In this document: piece after piece, positions 1-7,944 of the stretch
How positions within the stretch are numbered: the stretch's first letter is position 1
Layout of the letters: each line of letters begins with the position of its first letter
Assembly (NCBI GenBank): GCA_003224835.1
Contig: QHZX01000187.1
Location: 1 to 14,876 of the forward strand
Direction: 5' to 3'
Origin: Acidobacteriota bacterium
Lineage (GTDB): Bacteria; Acidobacteriota; Terriglobia; Terriglobales; Acidobacteriaceae
Length of the DNA stretch: 14,876 bases
Position numbers and translations under genes: made by a program
Notes under the pieces: generated by a model
What the model saw: only the letters and a program-made list of their open reading frames with translations
Databases searched by the model: none
Told to the model about the DNA's origin: nothing

Positions 1-779
1 ATTTGCTGGTCCGCGAAAAAGTTGATCTCGCGATTGAGTTCCAAACCGATGAAGAAGTCGCACCCATCGTTGCTGCCAAATATCGGGAAGCTGACATTCC
101 CATGATCGCCATCGATATTCCACATCCCGGTGCGACCTATTATGGAGCCAATAACTATGAGGCGGGTCTAATCGCCGGAAAATATCTGGGCCGATGGGTC
201 AAGGAACATTGGCAATCCAGCGTCGATGAAATCATTCTGCTTGAGTTGAAGCGGGCCGGAAATTTACCTCGCATGCGCCTGTCAGGATTGCTGGTTGGAA
301 TCAACCTGGTGCTGCCGAGCGCCGCGAATTGTCACGTGACCTATCTTGAAGGCGACGGCGAATTAGGTCCCAGCTTTGAAGCTGTGCGCAAGCATCTGCG
401 CTCCTCTCATTCCCGCCACGTGCTGGTTGGCGGCATTAACGATCCCAGCGCGCTAGGCGCGCTCCGCGCTTTTCAAGAGGCTGGCCGCGCCGAAAATTGC
501 GCGGTGCTTGGGCAAAACGCTTCTCCCGAAGGCAGAGCTGAGCTGCGCGAGCCGAAGACGCGATTTGTGGGATCCGTTGCCTATTTTCCGGAACGCTATG
601 GGGAGAACATAATCAAGGTCAGCCTCGATATTTTGAACCAACGCCCGGTTCCTCCCGCCGTTTTCGTGGAGCATAAACTCATCACCCCTGCAACCGTAGA
701 CCATTACTACCCTAATGATGGCTTGGCACAGATGGCACGGTCTGAGACCACAGTTCAACGTGATCGTCGAACCGCATGA
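1..779 (+). CDS. Sugar-binding protein with type-1 periplasmic-binding fold (5' truncated)
   Basis: The reading frame is open at the left window edge; the first in-frame TTG (position 3) is not a credible start, so the N-terminus lies outside. The roughly 258 visible residues match the second half of a Peripla_BP_4/LacI-type sugar-binding domain: a strand-turn 'DIPMIAIDIPHPGATYYGAN' followed by 'NYEAGLIAGKYLG', the classic entry to the second lobe, then 'VLVGGINDPSALGALRAFQEAG' (sensing 'D-P-x-A-x-G-A' helix) and a 'GSVAYFPERYGENI' motif near the end. Such domains occur in periplasmic ABC substrate-binding proteins and, fused to a DNA-binding head, in LacI/GntR-type regulators. No ABC permease or ATPase gene follows, which mildly favours a transcription regulator of the neighbouring sugar genes, but the part that would decide this is missing. 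The fold call is firm; the role is inference. Confidence 0.75.
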   Translation, partial: LLVREKVDLAIEFQTDEEVAPIVAAKYREADIPMIAIDIPHPGATYYGANNYEAGLIAGKYLGRWVKEHWQSSVDEIILLELKRAGNLPRMRLSGLLVGINLVLPSAANCHVTYLEGDGELGPSFEAVRKHLRSSHSRHVLVGGINDPSALGALRAFQEAGRAENCAVLGQNASPEGRAELREPKTRFVGSVAYFPERYGENIIKVSLDILNQRPVPPAVFVEHKLITPATVDHYYPNDGLAQMARSETTVQRDRRTA

Positions 780-1197
780 CTGCAAAATAAAACCTGACGC
801 GATCTGCCCGTTGCACTCTGCCGAACTTTTCTTATCACCAAAACTGACCCGCATACCCTGACATTACTCGTGTCATCCCCGGTTTCCAGGCGAACTAAAA
901 GACTCAGTCCCCCAGTAAAATCATTTTGCATTGCAGAATAAGTGCCTTCAATCGAAGCCTGGGATATTCAAGATTGCTATACCTCCATTTCGCTCTAACT
1001 GCACTATTACGTGAGTCGTTGGACGCTCCTCTCGCGGGCCAGTCGTTTGTTTCTCACCGCGAAATGCAGGCTGATTACCAGTTGCGAGTTGACGGTATGC
1101 AACCACCAGTGTGAGCATCCCGCTCCAGCACGAGAGATGTGTGTGGGTTCGGGTTGAACTTCAAGTTCCTGTTCGTCGGCAAAGAGAGGAAACAAAC
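780..1197 (+). other. Intergenic leader upstream of the TonB-dependent receptor gene
   Basis: This 418-base stretch holds no convincing gene. Small open frames on both strands have low-complexity, non-family-like translations. It should carry the receptor promoter, but I could not find a clear sigma-70 pair. An imperfect dyad TGACA-N7-TGTCA lies at 859-875 and could be an operator for the upstream PBP-fold protein if that is a regulator. The receptor's Shine-Dalgarno is at its right end. Confidence 0.5.
1184..1190 (+). promoter_or_regulatory. Ribosome binding site deciding the TonB-receptor start
   Basis: GAGAGGA sits 7 bases before ATG 1198. It supports that ATG over the upstream in-frame GTG at 1111, which would add 29 non-signal-like residues in front of the hydrophobic export signal. 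Confidence 0.75.
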
Positions 1198-4100
1198 ATG
1201 TCCACGATGACACGTATTTTCTTGGTGCTCTTGCTGGTTGCGTCGGCAGTGAGCCTGCTGCACGCTCAAGGTGGGGCCTATGGAACCATTCTTGGGACCG
1301 TTACGGACAACTCCGGAGCAGTAGTTGCCAGGGCGAATGTTGACGTGACGAACTTGAACACGAATGTTACCAAGCGCACCGTGACAACATCTTCCGGCGA
1401 CTTCACTCTTCCCTACTTAGAGCCTGGTAATTACCGCGTATCAGTCCAGTCGCAGGGATTTCAGAAATCGGTGGTAGACAATATTCGTTTGGTGGTCGGC
1501 CAGGAGGCTCGTGCCGACGTCATATTAAAAACCGGCGCAGTTACCGAGACGGTAGAAGTTCAGGCCACCGCCGTCGCGCTCGATACCGACAGCTCCGCCG
1601 TGTCACAGCTGGTGAGCGAGAAGCAAGTGGACGAGCTGCCACTCAACGGCCGGAATTTCCTAAACCTGTTGTTCATTGGTGCTGGCGCAGTTCAAACTGT
1701 AGGAGAGCAGGGACAGATGCGGCAGGGGGATGGCAACGCCATTAGCATCAATGGCGGCCGGCCTGAGTCCAATAACTACACGCTTGACGGCCTCACCAAC
1801 ACCGACACGGCTCTCAATACTCCCGCTGTCATTCTGTCCCAGGATGCCATTCAAGAATTCAAGGTAGCTAGTGAAACCTACTCGGCGGAGTACGGTTATA
1901 GCGCCAATCAAGTCAATATCATTAGCAAGAGCGGCACCAATCAATTGCATGGCACGGTCTTCGAGTTTGTCCGCAATGATGCGTTCGACGCGCGCACACC
2001 AACGCCGGGTCTGACCGTCAAGAATCCACTCCTTCGTCAAAATCAATTCGGCTTCGTCGTGGGTGGTCCCGTATACATACCTAAACTCTACGATGGAAGA
2101 AACAAGACTTTCTTTCTAGCAAACTATGAGGGCTGGCGAATAAACAATGGCTTTACTCAAACAGCCATTGTTCCCACGGCGGCCGAAATCGGCGGAGACT
2201 TCTCTGCAACAGGATTGCCAGCTTTCGGATCAACGGACTGCACGACAGCATACGCGGCTTCAACGCCCCTGCCCTGCATGCCTATCGATCCCCAAACCGG
2301 AAATCCCTTTCCCGGCAACGTAATTCCTTCGACCAGATTTTCACGATTGGCTGCAGTGGCCTTAGGTGCAGGGGTATTCGTCGCACCGACTCCGGCTTGT
2401 GTAAGCAACCCTGCGTCATGCCAGGGCAACAACTTTCAGCGAAACTTTGCCCTTCCGAACACGGCCAATCAGCAAACATACAAACTCGATCAAACTTTGG
2501 GTCACTTCGGCTCTGTGTTCTTCCGCTACACGAAGGCCCACTTTACCAATGAGAACCCCCAGAATCTCTCGCCTGCTTTCAGCCTGAATCAGTTCAACGA
2601 AGATGCAAAAAGCTGGATGTTTTCCCACACCATCTCGCTCGGACAAACTGTGGTCAACAACTTCCGGCTTGGTTACTTGCATGCGAAGGCTATCCAGGGC
2701 GCGCCGGCCGCGTCGAGCGCCGAAGTTGCTGCGCTGGGCGTGACAGGCATATTCACGAATCTGCCTGCAGCCTACGCCCGGGGCTTTCCGACAATCTCAT
2801 TACCGCTCTTGGGCGATTACGGAAGTCCCGGAAATAACCCGAGCACTAGCGACATTCCAACGTGGGAATTTGCGGATTCCGTCACTCTGGTTCGTGGGAG
2901 GCACACGATCGGAGTGGGATTTGACTACCGCCGTTTCGTTCAAAAGAGAAACTTGTCTGGGAATTTCCTGGGCGGCTATTCCTATGCAAACAACACTATT
3001 CTGATCAACAGTGAACAAATAGATGGCCAACCAACTTGTTCAACTCCGTCCGGATTCTGCGGCACCGGTAACGCTGTAGCCGACTTTTTGCTCGGTTATT
3101 ACAGCGCTGCCAACACGTTCCAGCCGGGCCCCTTCAGCACCGCCAGCGTTGCTGGCAACCTGAATCAGTACCACTTCATGTACTTTGCTCCGTACGTGCA
3201 GGACGACTGGAAGGTGAACAACCGCCTGACCTTGAACTTAGGCCTACGCTGGGACTACCGTGCGGTGCCATATGAGCAAAACAACAAGATGTTCTGGATT
3301 GACGACAGCAATACAAGCGGCGGATTATGTTTCGCCGATAAGAGGTTGTCATCTGATGGCGTTGCACCGGCAGGAAATGGTTTCTACCGATATTGCGGAC
3401 GGCGCAATCCCGCCGACGGATCCAAGACCCCGTTTGCTCCTCGTTTTGGTTTCGCATGGCGCCCGTTTGGCGGGGATAAAACAGTCGTCCGCGGCGGATA
3501 TGGCATCTTCTGGGATTCTTCTCTCACTCGAGAAATCGACGACTCCGGCGATCTCTATCCCTACGTCGAACGCACCTCGTTGAACCCGACTTCATCGGTT
3601 GCGCCAAAGTTAACCGATCAGTTGTTTCCAGCACAGAGCACCATTATCCCGGTCGCTGCCCCGAACAGCCAGTTTGTGGCGGTCATCATTTCCGACCATC
3701 CACGCAATCCTTACGTTCAGCAATACACGGTTTCCGTCCAGCGCGAAATAGCTCACGACACCACACTGGAAGTGAACTACGTCGGAAATCGTGGTCTTCA
3801 CTTGCTGGATCGTATTTACCTCAACCGTCCGAATTCAATTCCGGCGGCCACGCTTCCCACTTGCCAAGCGGCATTCTTGGCCAGCGATGTTCCGACTGAA
3901 ACCGACAACAAATGCTTTTATTACCTACGTTTCCCACTAACTAACTTTTCATTCCCTGGTCCACTCAACAGCTCATGGACTGGGTACTCCAACTACAACG
4001 CCGGCAATGTGAAATTGGAGCATCGCGCCTCTGATCTCGCGCTGTTGGCCGTGTATACCTGGGCGAAGAGCCTCGACGACAAGTCTGCGCCCGCCGGCAT

Positions 4101-4773
4101 TGGATCCGCAGGCGCTGGATTCGCAGGTCACATGGACGATCGCAACCCGCGCCTTGACTACGGCCCATCGGATTTCAGCGTGAAACATCGCTTCGTGACT
4201 AGCATTGTCTACAGTCTCCCGATTGGACGTGGCAAACATTTCCTCGGGAATGCCAACAGATTGGAAGATGCAGCGATTGGCGGCTGGCAGTTGAGTACGA
4301 TTACAACTTTTCAAACCGGCTTTCCATTTTCGATTACAGCTCCTGACCCTGGTTTCGCGCAGGCCAGCTTCGGCCAGCGGGCCAATCTGGCAGGCAGCCC
4401 GAATGTAAGCAACCAGAGCATCAATCAATGGTTCAACACGTCGGCCTTCGCCGGGCCCGCTTTTGGCACGTATGGGAATTCCGCACGCAACTTCCTGACC
4501 CAGCCTGGCATAAACAACTGGGATATCGGACTGGCGAAGATGTTTAAGTTTACAGAGAGGGTCGGTTTCCAATTCCGTGTAGAGACCTTCAACACGTTCA
4601 ACCACACTCAATATGGGATCGATCCAATAGCACAGGCATCCGGCGGACCCGGACAGAGTGCGGTCGATGGTAGCCTCGCCGATTTCGGACCAAACACAAA
4701 CAACAACTTTGGGAAAGTCACGAGTGCGCGACCAGGACGTATTGTCCAATTCGGAGGCAAGATTACGTTCTGA
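1198..4773 (+). CDS. TonB-dependent outer-membrane receptor, Oar-like with carboxypeptidase-regulatory-like N-domain
   Basis: Outer-membrane gated channel of 1191 residues, probably taking up oligosaccharides with energy from TonB-ExbBD. Residues 1-24 are a signal peptide (MSTMTRIFLVLL... ending LHAQ). Residues 27-112 form a CarboxypepD_reg-like beta-sandwich (GTVTDNSGAVV, then GDFTLPYLEPGNYRV). The plug domain follows (about 125-250) with family signatures LPLNGRNFLNLL (147-158), NNYTLDGLTNTDT (192-204) and DAIQEFKV (216-223). The rest is a beta-barrel with repeated aromatic strands such as YVQDDWKVNNRLTLNLGLRW and a final strand ending in phenylalanine (GGKITF), the usual C-terminal barrel signal. 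Length and order fit the large Oar-type receptor family much expanded in Acidobacteriota. Start chosen by the RBS at 1184-1190 and the signal peptide. No TonB box is obvious. The substrate is inferred from neighbouring glycosidase genes. Confidence 0.93.
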   Translation: MSTMTRIFLVLLLVASAVSLLHAQGGAYGTILGTVTDNSGAVVARANVDVTNLNTNVTKRTVTTSSGDFTLPYLEPGNYRVSVQSQGFQKSVVDNIRLVVGQEARADVILKTGAVTETVEVQATAVALDTDSSAVSQLVSEKQVDELPLNGRNFLNLLFIGAGAVQTVGEQGQMRQGDGNAISINGGRPESNNYTLDGLTNTDTALNTPAVILSQDAIQEFKVASETYSAEYGYSANQVNIISKSGTNQLHGTVFEFVRNDAFDARTPTPGLTVKNPLLRQNQFGFVVGGPVYIPKLYDGRNKTFFLANYEGWRINNGFTQTAIVPTAAEIGGDFSATGLPAFGSTDCTTAYAASTPLPCMPIDPQTGNPFPGNVIPSTRFSRLAAVALGAGVFVAPTPACVSNPASCQGNNFQRNFALPNTANQQTYKLDQTLGHFGSVFFRYTKAHFTNENPQNLSPAFSLNQFNEDAKSWMFSHTISLGQTVVNNFRLGYLHAKAIQGAPAASSAEVAALGVTGIFTNLPAAYARGFPTISLPLLGDYGSPGNNPSTSDIPTWEFADSVTLVRGRHTIGVGFDYRRFVQKRNLSGNFLGGYSYANNTILINSEQIDGQPTCSTPSGFCGTGNAVADFLLGYYSAANTFQPGPFSTASVAGNLNQYHFMYFAPYVQDDWKVNNRLTLNLGLRWDYRAVPYEQNNKMFWIDDSNTSGGLCFADKRLSSDGVAPAGNGFYRYCGRRNPADGSKTPFAPRFGFAWRPFGGDKTVVRGGYGIFWDSSLTREIDDSGDLYPYVERTSLNPTSSVAPKLTDQLFPAQSTIIPVAAPNSQFVAVIISDHPRNPYVQQYTVSVQREIAHDTTLEVNYVGNRGLHLLDRIYLNRPNSIPAATLPTCQAAFLASDVPTETDNKCFYYLRFPLTNFSFPGPLNSSWTGYSNYNAGNVKLEHRASDLALLAVYTWAKSLDDKSAPAGIGSAGAGFAGHMDDRNPRLDYGPSDFSVKHRFVTSIVYSLPIGRGKHFLGNANRLEDAAIGGWQLSTITTFQTGFPFSITAPDPGFAQASFGQRANLAGSPNVSNQSINQWFNTSAFAGPAFGTYGNSARNFLTQPGINNWDIGLAKMFKFTERVGFQFRVETFNTFNHTQYGIDPIAQASGGPGQSAVDGSLADFGPNTNNNFGKVTSARPGRIVQFGGKITF

Positions 4774-4795
4774 ACTTTGCCAAGCACTAGAACGA

Positions 4796-4830
4796 CCCGC
4801 CAGTCCAACCCGGCTGGCGGGATTTTTTTT
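4796..4830 (+). terminator. Intrinsic terminator, possible attenuator before the TPR gene
   Basis: A 10-bp stem (CCCGCCAGTC with GGCTGGCGGG, one T-G wobble) closes a 6-base loop (CAACCC, 4806-4811) and is followed by A and eight T residues (4823-4830). It begins 23 bases after the receptor stop codon. The next gene starts only 17 bases after the T-run, so any transcript of that gene begun upstream must pass through this element. Confidence 0.9.
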
Positions 4831-4846
4831 GAGGTACACTCGCACC

Positions 4847-6052
4847 GTGGAACGCCATTTCCAATTGATCTCAACCGCAGTGATTGCATTGGCCTTCGTG
4901 GCATCTCCCGCCCTGGCGCAGGACAACAGTTCCGTCGAACGCTACGCCCAAGAAGGACAAGCTGCGCTCGCGGCCGGGCGTTACCAAGACGCCGAAACTG
5001 CCTTCGAAAAGCTGCGGCAGCTCGAACCCGGGATTGCCGAAGTACGTGCCAATCTTGGACTGATCTACTTTGAAGAAAGAAAATTCGACCAGGCTGTCCC
5101 CGAACTTCGTCAGGCCCTGAGGCTCAAACCGAGCCTAATCAAGACCGACAATCTTCTCGCCATGTCCTTGTCTGAATTGGGGCGTTACTCCGAAGCGCTG
5201 CCCGATCTGGAGAAATGCTTTCATCGCTCTTCCGACGCGGAAATCAAGCGCATGTGTGGTTTGCAATTGCAGCGCGCTTACACCGGACTTAAGCAGGATA
5301 GGAACGCCGTAGCGATAGCAATGGAGCTGAACCGGCTCTATCCCGACGACCCGGAGATTTTGTATCAGACAGGAAAGGTTTATGGAAATTTCGCGTTCCT
5401 GACAATGCAGAAGCTGGCGCAGGTAGCTCCATCATCAGTATGGAGGCATCAAGCCGCAGCCGAAGCTTACGAGAGTCAGGGAGCCTACACCCTTGCCGTT
5501 ACCGAGTATCGTCAGGTTCTTGCTCTTGAGCCGGACCGTCCCGGCATTCACTATCGGTTAGGCCGGACTCTGTTGTCGCGTTCTTATCAAGTCTCCTCAG
5601 CTCAAGACGCGACTGACGCTGCGAAGGAGTTCGAACTGGAACTGCAGCACGATCCAGCGAACGCTAATGCGGCTTATGAGCTTGGGGATATCAAGCGAAA
5701 GGGCGGCCAATTTGAAGAAGCGCAGAAGCTCTTTGAAAGCGCTCTAACCAATCACCAGAATTTTGAACAGGCTCACCTAGGGCTGGCAAGCGTATTCCTC
5801 TCTTTGCACAAGCCCGATCTTGCTGTGCCCCATCTGATGAAAGCGATTGAACAGAATCCTCAAGACGAAGTGGCCTGGTATCGCCTAGCGCAAGCGGAGA
5901 AGGCGCTCGGCAATATCGCTGAGCAGCAGAAATCATTAGCCGAATACCAGCGCCTGCATGATAAGGCGAACCAGCAGAATGGCCTTGAGCCTGTCTTCTC
6001 GCCCCGCGACGAAGTGACAAAACAGCAAGTCCTTCCCGACGTCGCACACTGA
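4847..6052 (+). CDS. Secreted tetratricopeptide-repeat protein
   Basis: Predicted exported protein of 401 residues made mostly of TPR helix pairs, a protein-interaction scaffold. From the chosen GTG start, residues 1-25 are a signal peptide (MERHFQLISTAVIALAFVAS, then PALAQ). TPR units are visible at about 29-62 (AAGRYQDAETAFEKL), 63-96 (YFEERKFDQAVPELRQAL), 98-130, 198-231 (SQGAYTLAVTEYRQVLALEP), 271-304 (GGQFEEAQKLFESAL), 305-338 and 339-372, with a polar non-repeat tail. GAGG at 4831-4834 is a weak, distant ribosome site; an in-frame TTG at 4829 is an alternative start, and more upstream starts would lie inside the receptor gene and terminator. Acidobacterial Oar-type receptors often have a TPR gene directly behind them, so a role in the same envelope or glycan system is likely. 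The exact partner is unknown. Confidence 0.88.
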   Translation: MERHFQLISTAVIALAFVASPALAQDNSSVERYAQEGQAALAAGRYQDAETAFEKLRQLEPGIAEVRANLGLIYFEERKFDQAVPELRQALRLKPSLIKTDNLLAMSLSELGRYSEALPDLEKCFHRSSDAEIKRMCGLQLQRAYTGLKQDRNAVAIAMELNRLYPDDPEILYQTGKVYGNFAFLTMQKLAQVAPSSVWRHQAAAEAYESQGAYTLAVTEYRQVLALEPDRPGIHYRLGRTLLSRSYQVSSAQDATDAAKEFELELQHDPANANAAYELGDIKRKGGQFEEAQKLFESALTNHQNFEQAHLGLASVFLSLHKPDLAVPHLMKAIEQNPQDEVAWYRLAQAEKALGNIAEQQKSLAEYQRLHDKANQQNGLEPVFSPRDEVTKQQVLPDVAH

Positions 6053-6064
6053 TCTTCTGTGATC

Positions 6065-7588
6065 TTATGGAAGCGTCACGACGGCTACCGAATACCCTCT
6101 CAACTTGAAACTATCGCTGCTTAGTTTCGCCGAAGCAGGCGGTTGGAACCCTGTCATTTGATCAACGTAATTTTCCTGCCCACCATTCGCGCCGGTGACC
6201 GTGACGTCAAACGTACGGTTCCGCTTATTCACCAGCAACACCCGGTGCTTCCCATCGCGCGTAACGAAAGCGACCGAGTAAACGTAGGGATTGTTGGGTG
6301 TCGACGCGCTTGGTGATTCAATGTCGACGAGTTTGTCACCCGGGCGGAAGTTGTCATGAAGAAGCTTGAGCACCCAAAAGCGGGAGTTCGGCTTCCCGTT
6401 GTTCCAGTCCACCATAGAAACACTGGGAAACTGCGTGGGAAATCCCACAAGCTGCGACTCGCCTGCCACATCGATGCCAATCTTCGTCATCTCCCCGAAG
6501 AGATAGGCATACATAGCTCCGGCGAGATTCCAGTAAGAATTTTCAATCGGCTTCGCCACGTGCCCGGGCTCACCCTGAGCGAGATCGTCGGCCGAGATTA
6601 CGCCAAGCTCGTCAATCGTCGTCTTCGTCTCGGGCGAAAGCCGCTTGCGAATAGCCTCAATATAGCGAACAGTTTTTAGAAATCCTTCCGCCTGGTCAAA
6701 GTAGGTGAATTGCTCCACTTCCGGAGTTTCATCGGCCCCGGGAACCGCATAAAAGTGATAGGAAATGAAATCCAGTGGCACTCCGGGCTTGTGGTTTTTG
6801 TGATCGAGGAAATATTCGAAGTAGTGGGGATTAGTCTCCATGGCCAATGCCAGCCCCACGAACTTCGTGTCCGGTTGTACCTTTCTCATCGCGGTGACAA
6901 CCTCGTCATAAAGGCGGGTGTAGGTTTCAGCGTCGATGTGGTGCTCGAAATCCACCTCGTTGAGCACCTCCCAATACGGAATGGAGTAGTGGTATCCCGA
7001 CTCGTGCCGTTTGCCAAACTCATCAGTGAACCCACCCTGCGTGTACCAGGAGATCAGCCGCGCATAGTAATCGGCCACTTCCTTCATGCTCGAATCGCGC
7101 AGTTCAGTTCCCTGCTCATAATCCCAGGTGACCTTATTCGGGTCGGCCGGATAAGGCACCGGTTTGTCGGTCTTGTACATCCACTGAGGAATGGTGCTGA
7201 AGTTGAGAATGACAGAGTGCCCCTTCGTCGCTTCCAGAAAGTCGATCGTCATCGGGTCGATTGCAGAGAAATCCCATGAGGTTTTTCCATCTTTCGGCGG
7301 GTCGAGTTCTGCCACTCCGAGCTTCGGATATGGCAACCAGGGCACATAGCGCACATAGTCCGCCCCCAAATCGCGGAGAGAAGCGAAAGCATTGTCATGC
7401 ACCGGTGTGCCGCGCTGCAGCGGAGGGTTTACTACAACCTGCAACGTAGGTGTCGTCTGGGAAGTAAATATGATCTTGTCCCAGTTAGCAGTCACTTTCG
7501 CAGGCACATCTTGAGCTGCGCAAATCAAACAACTCATCGCTACAACTGCCAGAACACCTGCAATCGTTCGACGCGACCTGAAGTTCAT
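6065..7588 (-). CDS. Exported clan GH-A glycoside hydrolase, GH39-like
   Basis: Retaining glycosidase of 507 residues, predicted to act outside the cytoplasm. Residues 1-26 are a signal peptide (MNFRSRRTIAGVLAVVAM..., ending CAAQ). The (beta/alpha)8 barrel shows the clan GH-A pair: acid/base E211 in PYWEVLNEVDFEHH (the Asn-Glu hallmark) and nucleophile E327 in TTIDELGV; SYHFY at 276-280 fits the active-site histidine strand of GH39 enzymes. A C-terminal beta-sandwich occupies about 415-507. GH39 members include beta-xylosidases and related exo-enzymes; similarity here is motif-level, so substrate is not assigned and another GH-A family is possible. Start 7588 is preferred over ATG 7672 because it gives the signal peptide at the N-terminus and has GAGGAG four bases upstream. 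The gene converges on the TPR gene (12 bases between stops) and is divergent from the isomerase gene. Confidence 0.85.
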   Translation of the reverse strand: MNFRSRRTIAGVLAVVAMSCLICAAQDVPAKVTANWDKIIFTSQTTPTLQVVVNPPLQRGTPVHDNAFASLRDLGADYVRYVPWLPYPKLGVAELDPPKDGKTSWDFSAIDPMTIDFLEATKGHSVILNFSTIPQWMYKTDKPVPYPADPNKVTWDYEQGTELRDSSMKEVADYYARLISWYTQGGFTDEFGKRHESGYHYSIPYWEVLNEVDFEHHIDAETYTRLYDEVVTAMRKVQPDTKFVGLALAMETNPHYFEYFLDHKNHKPGVPLDFISYHFYAVPGADETPEVEQFTYFDQAEGFLKTVRYIEAIRKRLSPETKTTIDELGVISADDLAQGEPGHVAKPIENSYWNLAGAMYAYLFGEMTKIGIDVAGESQLVGFPTQFPSVSMVDWNNGKPNSRFWVLKLLHDNFRPGDKLVDIESPSASTPNNPYVYSVAFVTRDGKHRVLLVNKRNRTFDVTVTGANGGQENYVDQMTGFQPPASAKLSSDSFKLRGYSVAVVTLP

Positions 7589-7592
7589 GAGG

Positions 7593-7598
7593 CTCCTC
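7593..7598 (-). promoter_or_regulatory. Ribosome binding site deciding the GH39-like start
   Basis: On the minus strand GAGGAG lies four bases before ATG 7588-7586. It supports this start over the longer in-frame ATG at 7672, whose 28 extra residues are basic and would bury the signal peptide. Confidence 0.7.
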
Positions 7599-7656
7599 GG
7601 AAAACTAAACTCGACAAAGTTGTGGCGCACAGCAGACGCGCTTCGACGGAATCGAA

Positions 7657-7685
7657 ATACTCGCACTGACATAATGAGCCGTCAA
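7657..7685 (-). promoter_or_regulatory. Candidate sigma-70-type promoter for the GH39-like gene
   Basis: On the minus strand, TTGACG (7685-7680) is separated by 17 bases from GAGTAT (7662-7657), with TG-C just before the latter as in an extended -10 element. The -35 matches 5 of 6 consensus bases, the -10 only 3 of 6. It would give a leader of about 60-65 bases. A TGAC-N10-GTCA dyad (7667-7684) overlaps the -35 and spacer and could be an operator. Confidence 0.35.
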
Positions 7686-7944
7686 TTCCCTGTTACTGGG
7701 ATCAGCAGATTTCGCTCTGAGAAACCGGCGAGGACGGAAGCCGTACGCCCGAATGCTGAATTCCCAAACGCAATCAACAATTGATCATCATGCGTCGTCC
7801 GAACGATTGGAAGCTGCACAACGACATCGCCGTTTCGCATCGCAGAACGAATGTAGCTATTTTGCCGAGACTTGTGGGCCGTGGTTCGCAAAGATTATCC
7901 TTACCCACAATTTCTGCTGCTGAAAGTGCACGACGATTGCTTAC

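Larger units (their letters stand above)
7589..7944. other. Divergent intergenic region between GH39-like and isomerase genes
   Basis: These 356 bases separate two divergently read genes and must hold both promoters. A candidate minus-strand promoter is at 7657-7685. On the plus strand only a weak pair is seen, TTGTGG at 7872-7877 and TATCCT at 7896-7901 with an 18-base spacer. An AT-rich dyad lies near 7773-7788 (TCAA-CAA-TTGA followed by the palindrome TGATCA). I see no gene, RNA or repeat of note. Confidence 0.45.

Noticed and set aside
453..854. 133-codon minus-strand frame at the left end
   Set aside because: It is mostly antisense to the sugar-binding domain and its translation resembles no known protein.
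1111..1197. GTG 1111 as receptor start
   Set aside because: It would add 29 hydrophilic residues before a clear signal peptide and has no ribosome site, while ATG 1198 does.
3973..4926. 317-codon open frame on the minus strand across the receptor 3' end
   Set aside because: It lies antisense to the well-supported barrel region, has no family-like motifs, and would run through the terminator hairpin and into the TPR gene.
6710..7279. 189-codon plus-strand frame opposite the GH39-like gene
   Set aside because: It is the antisense shadow of the barrel-coding region; the minus-strand product has catalytic motifs, this one does not.
7773..7788. AT-rich dyad with TGATCA as a specific operator
   Set aside because: Too short and common by chance to name; retained only as a note in the intergenic description.
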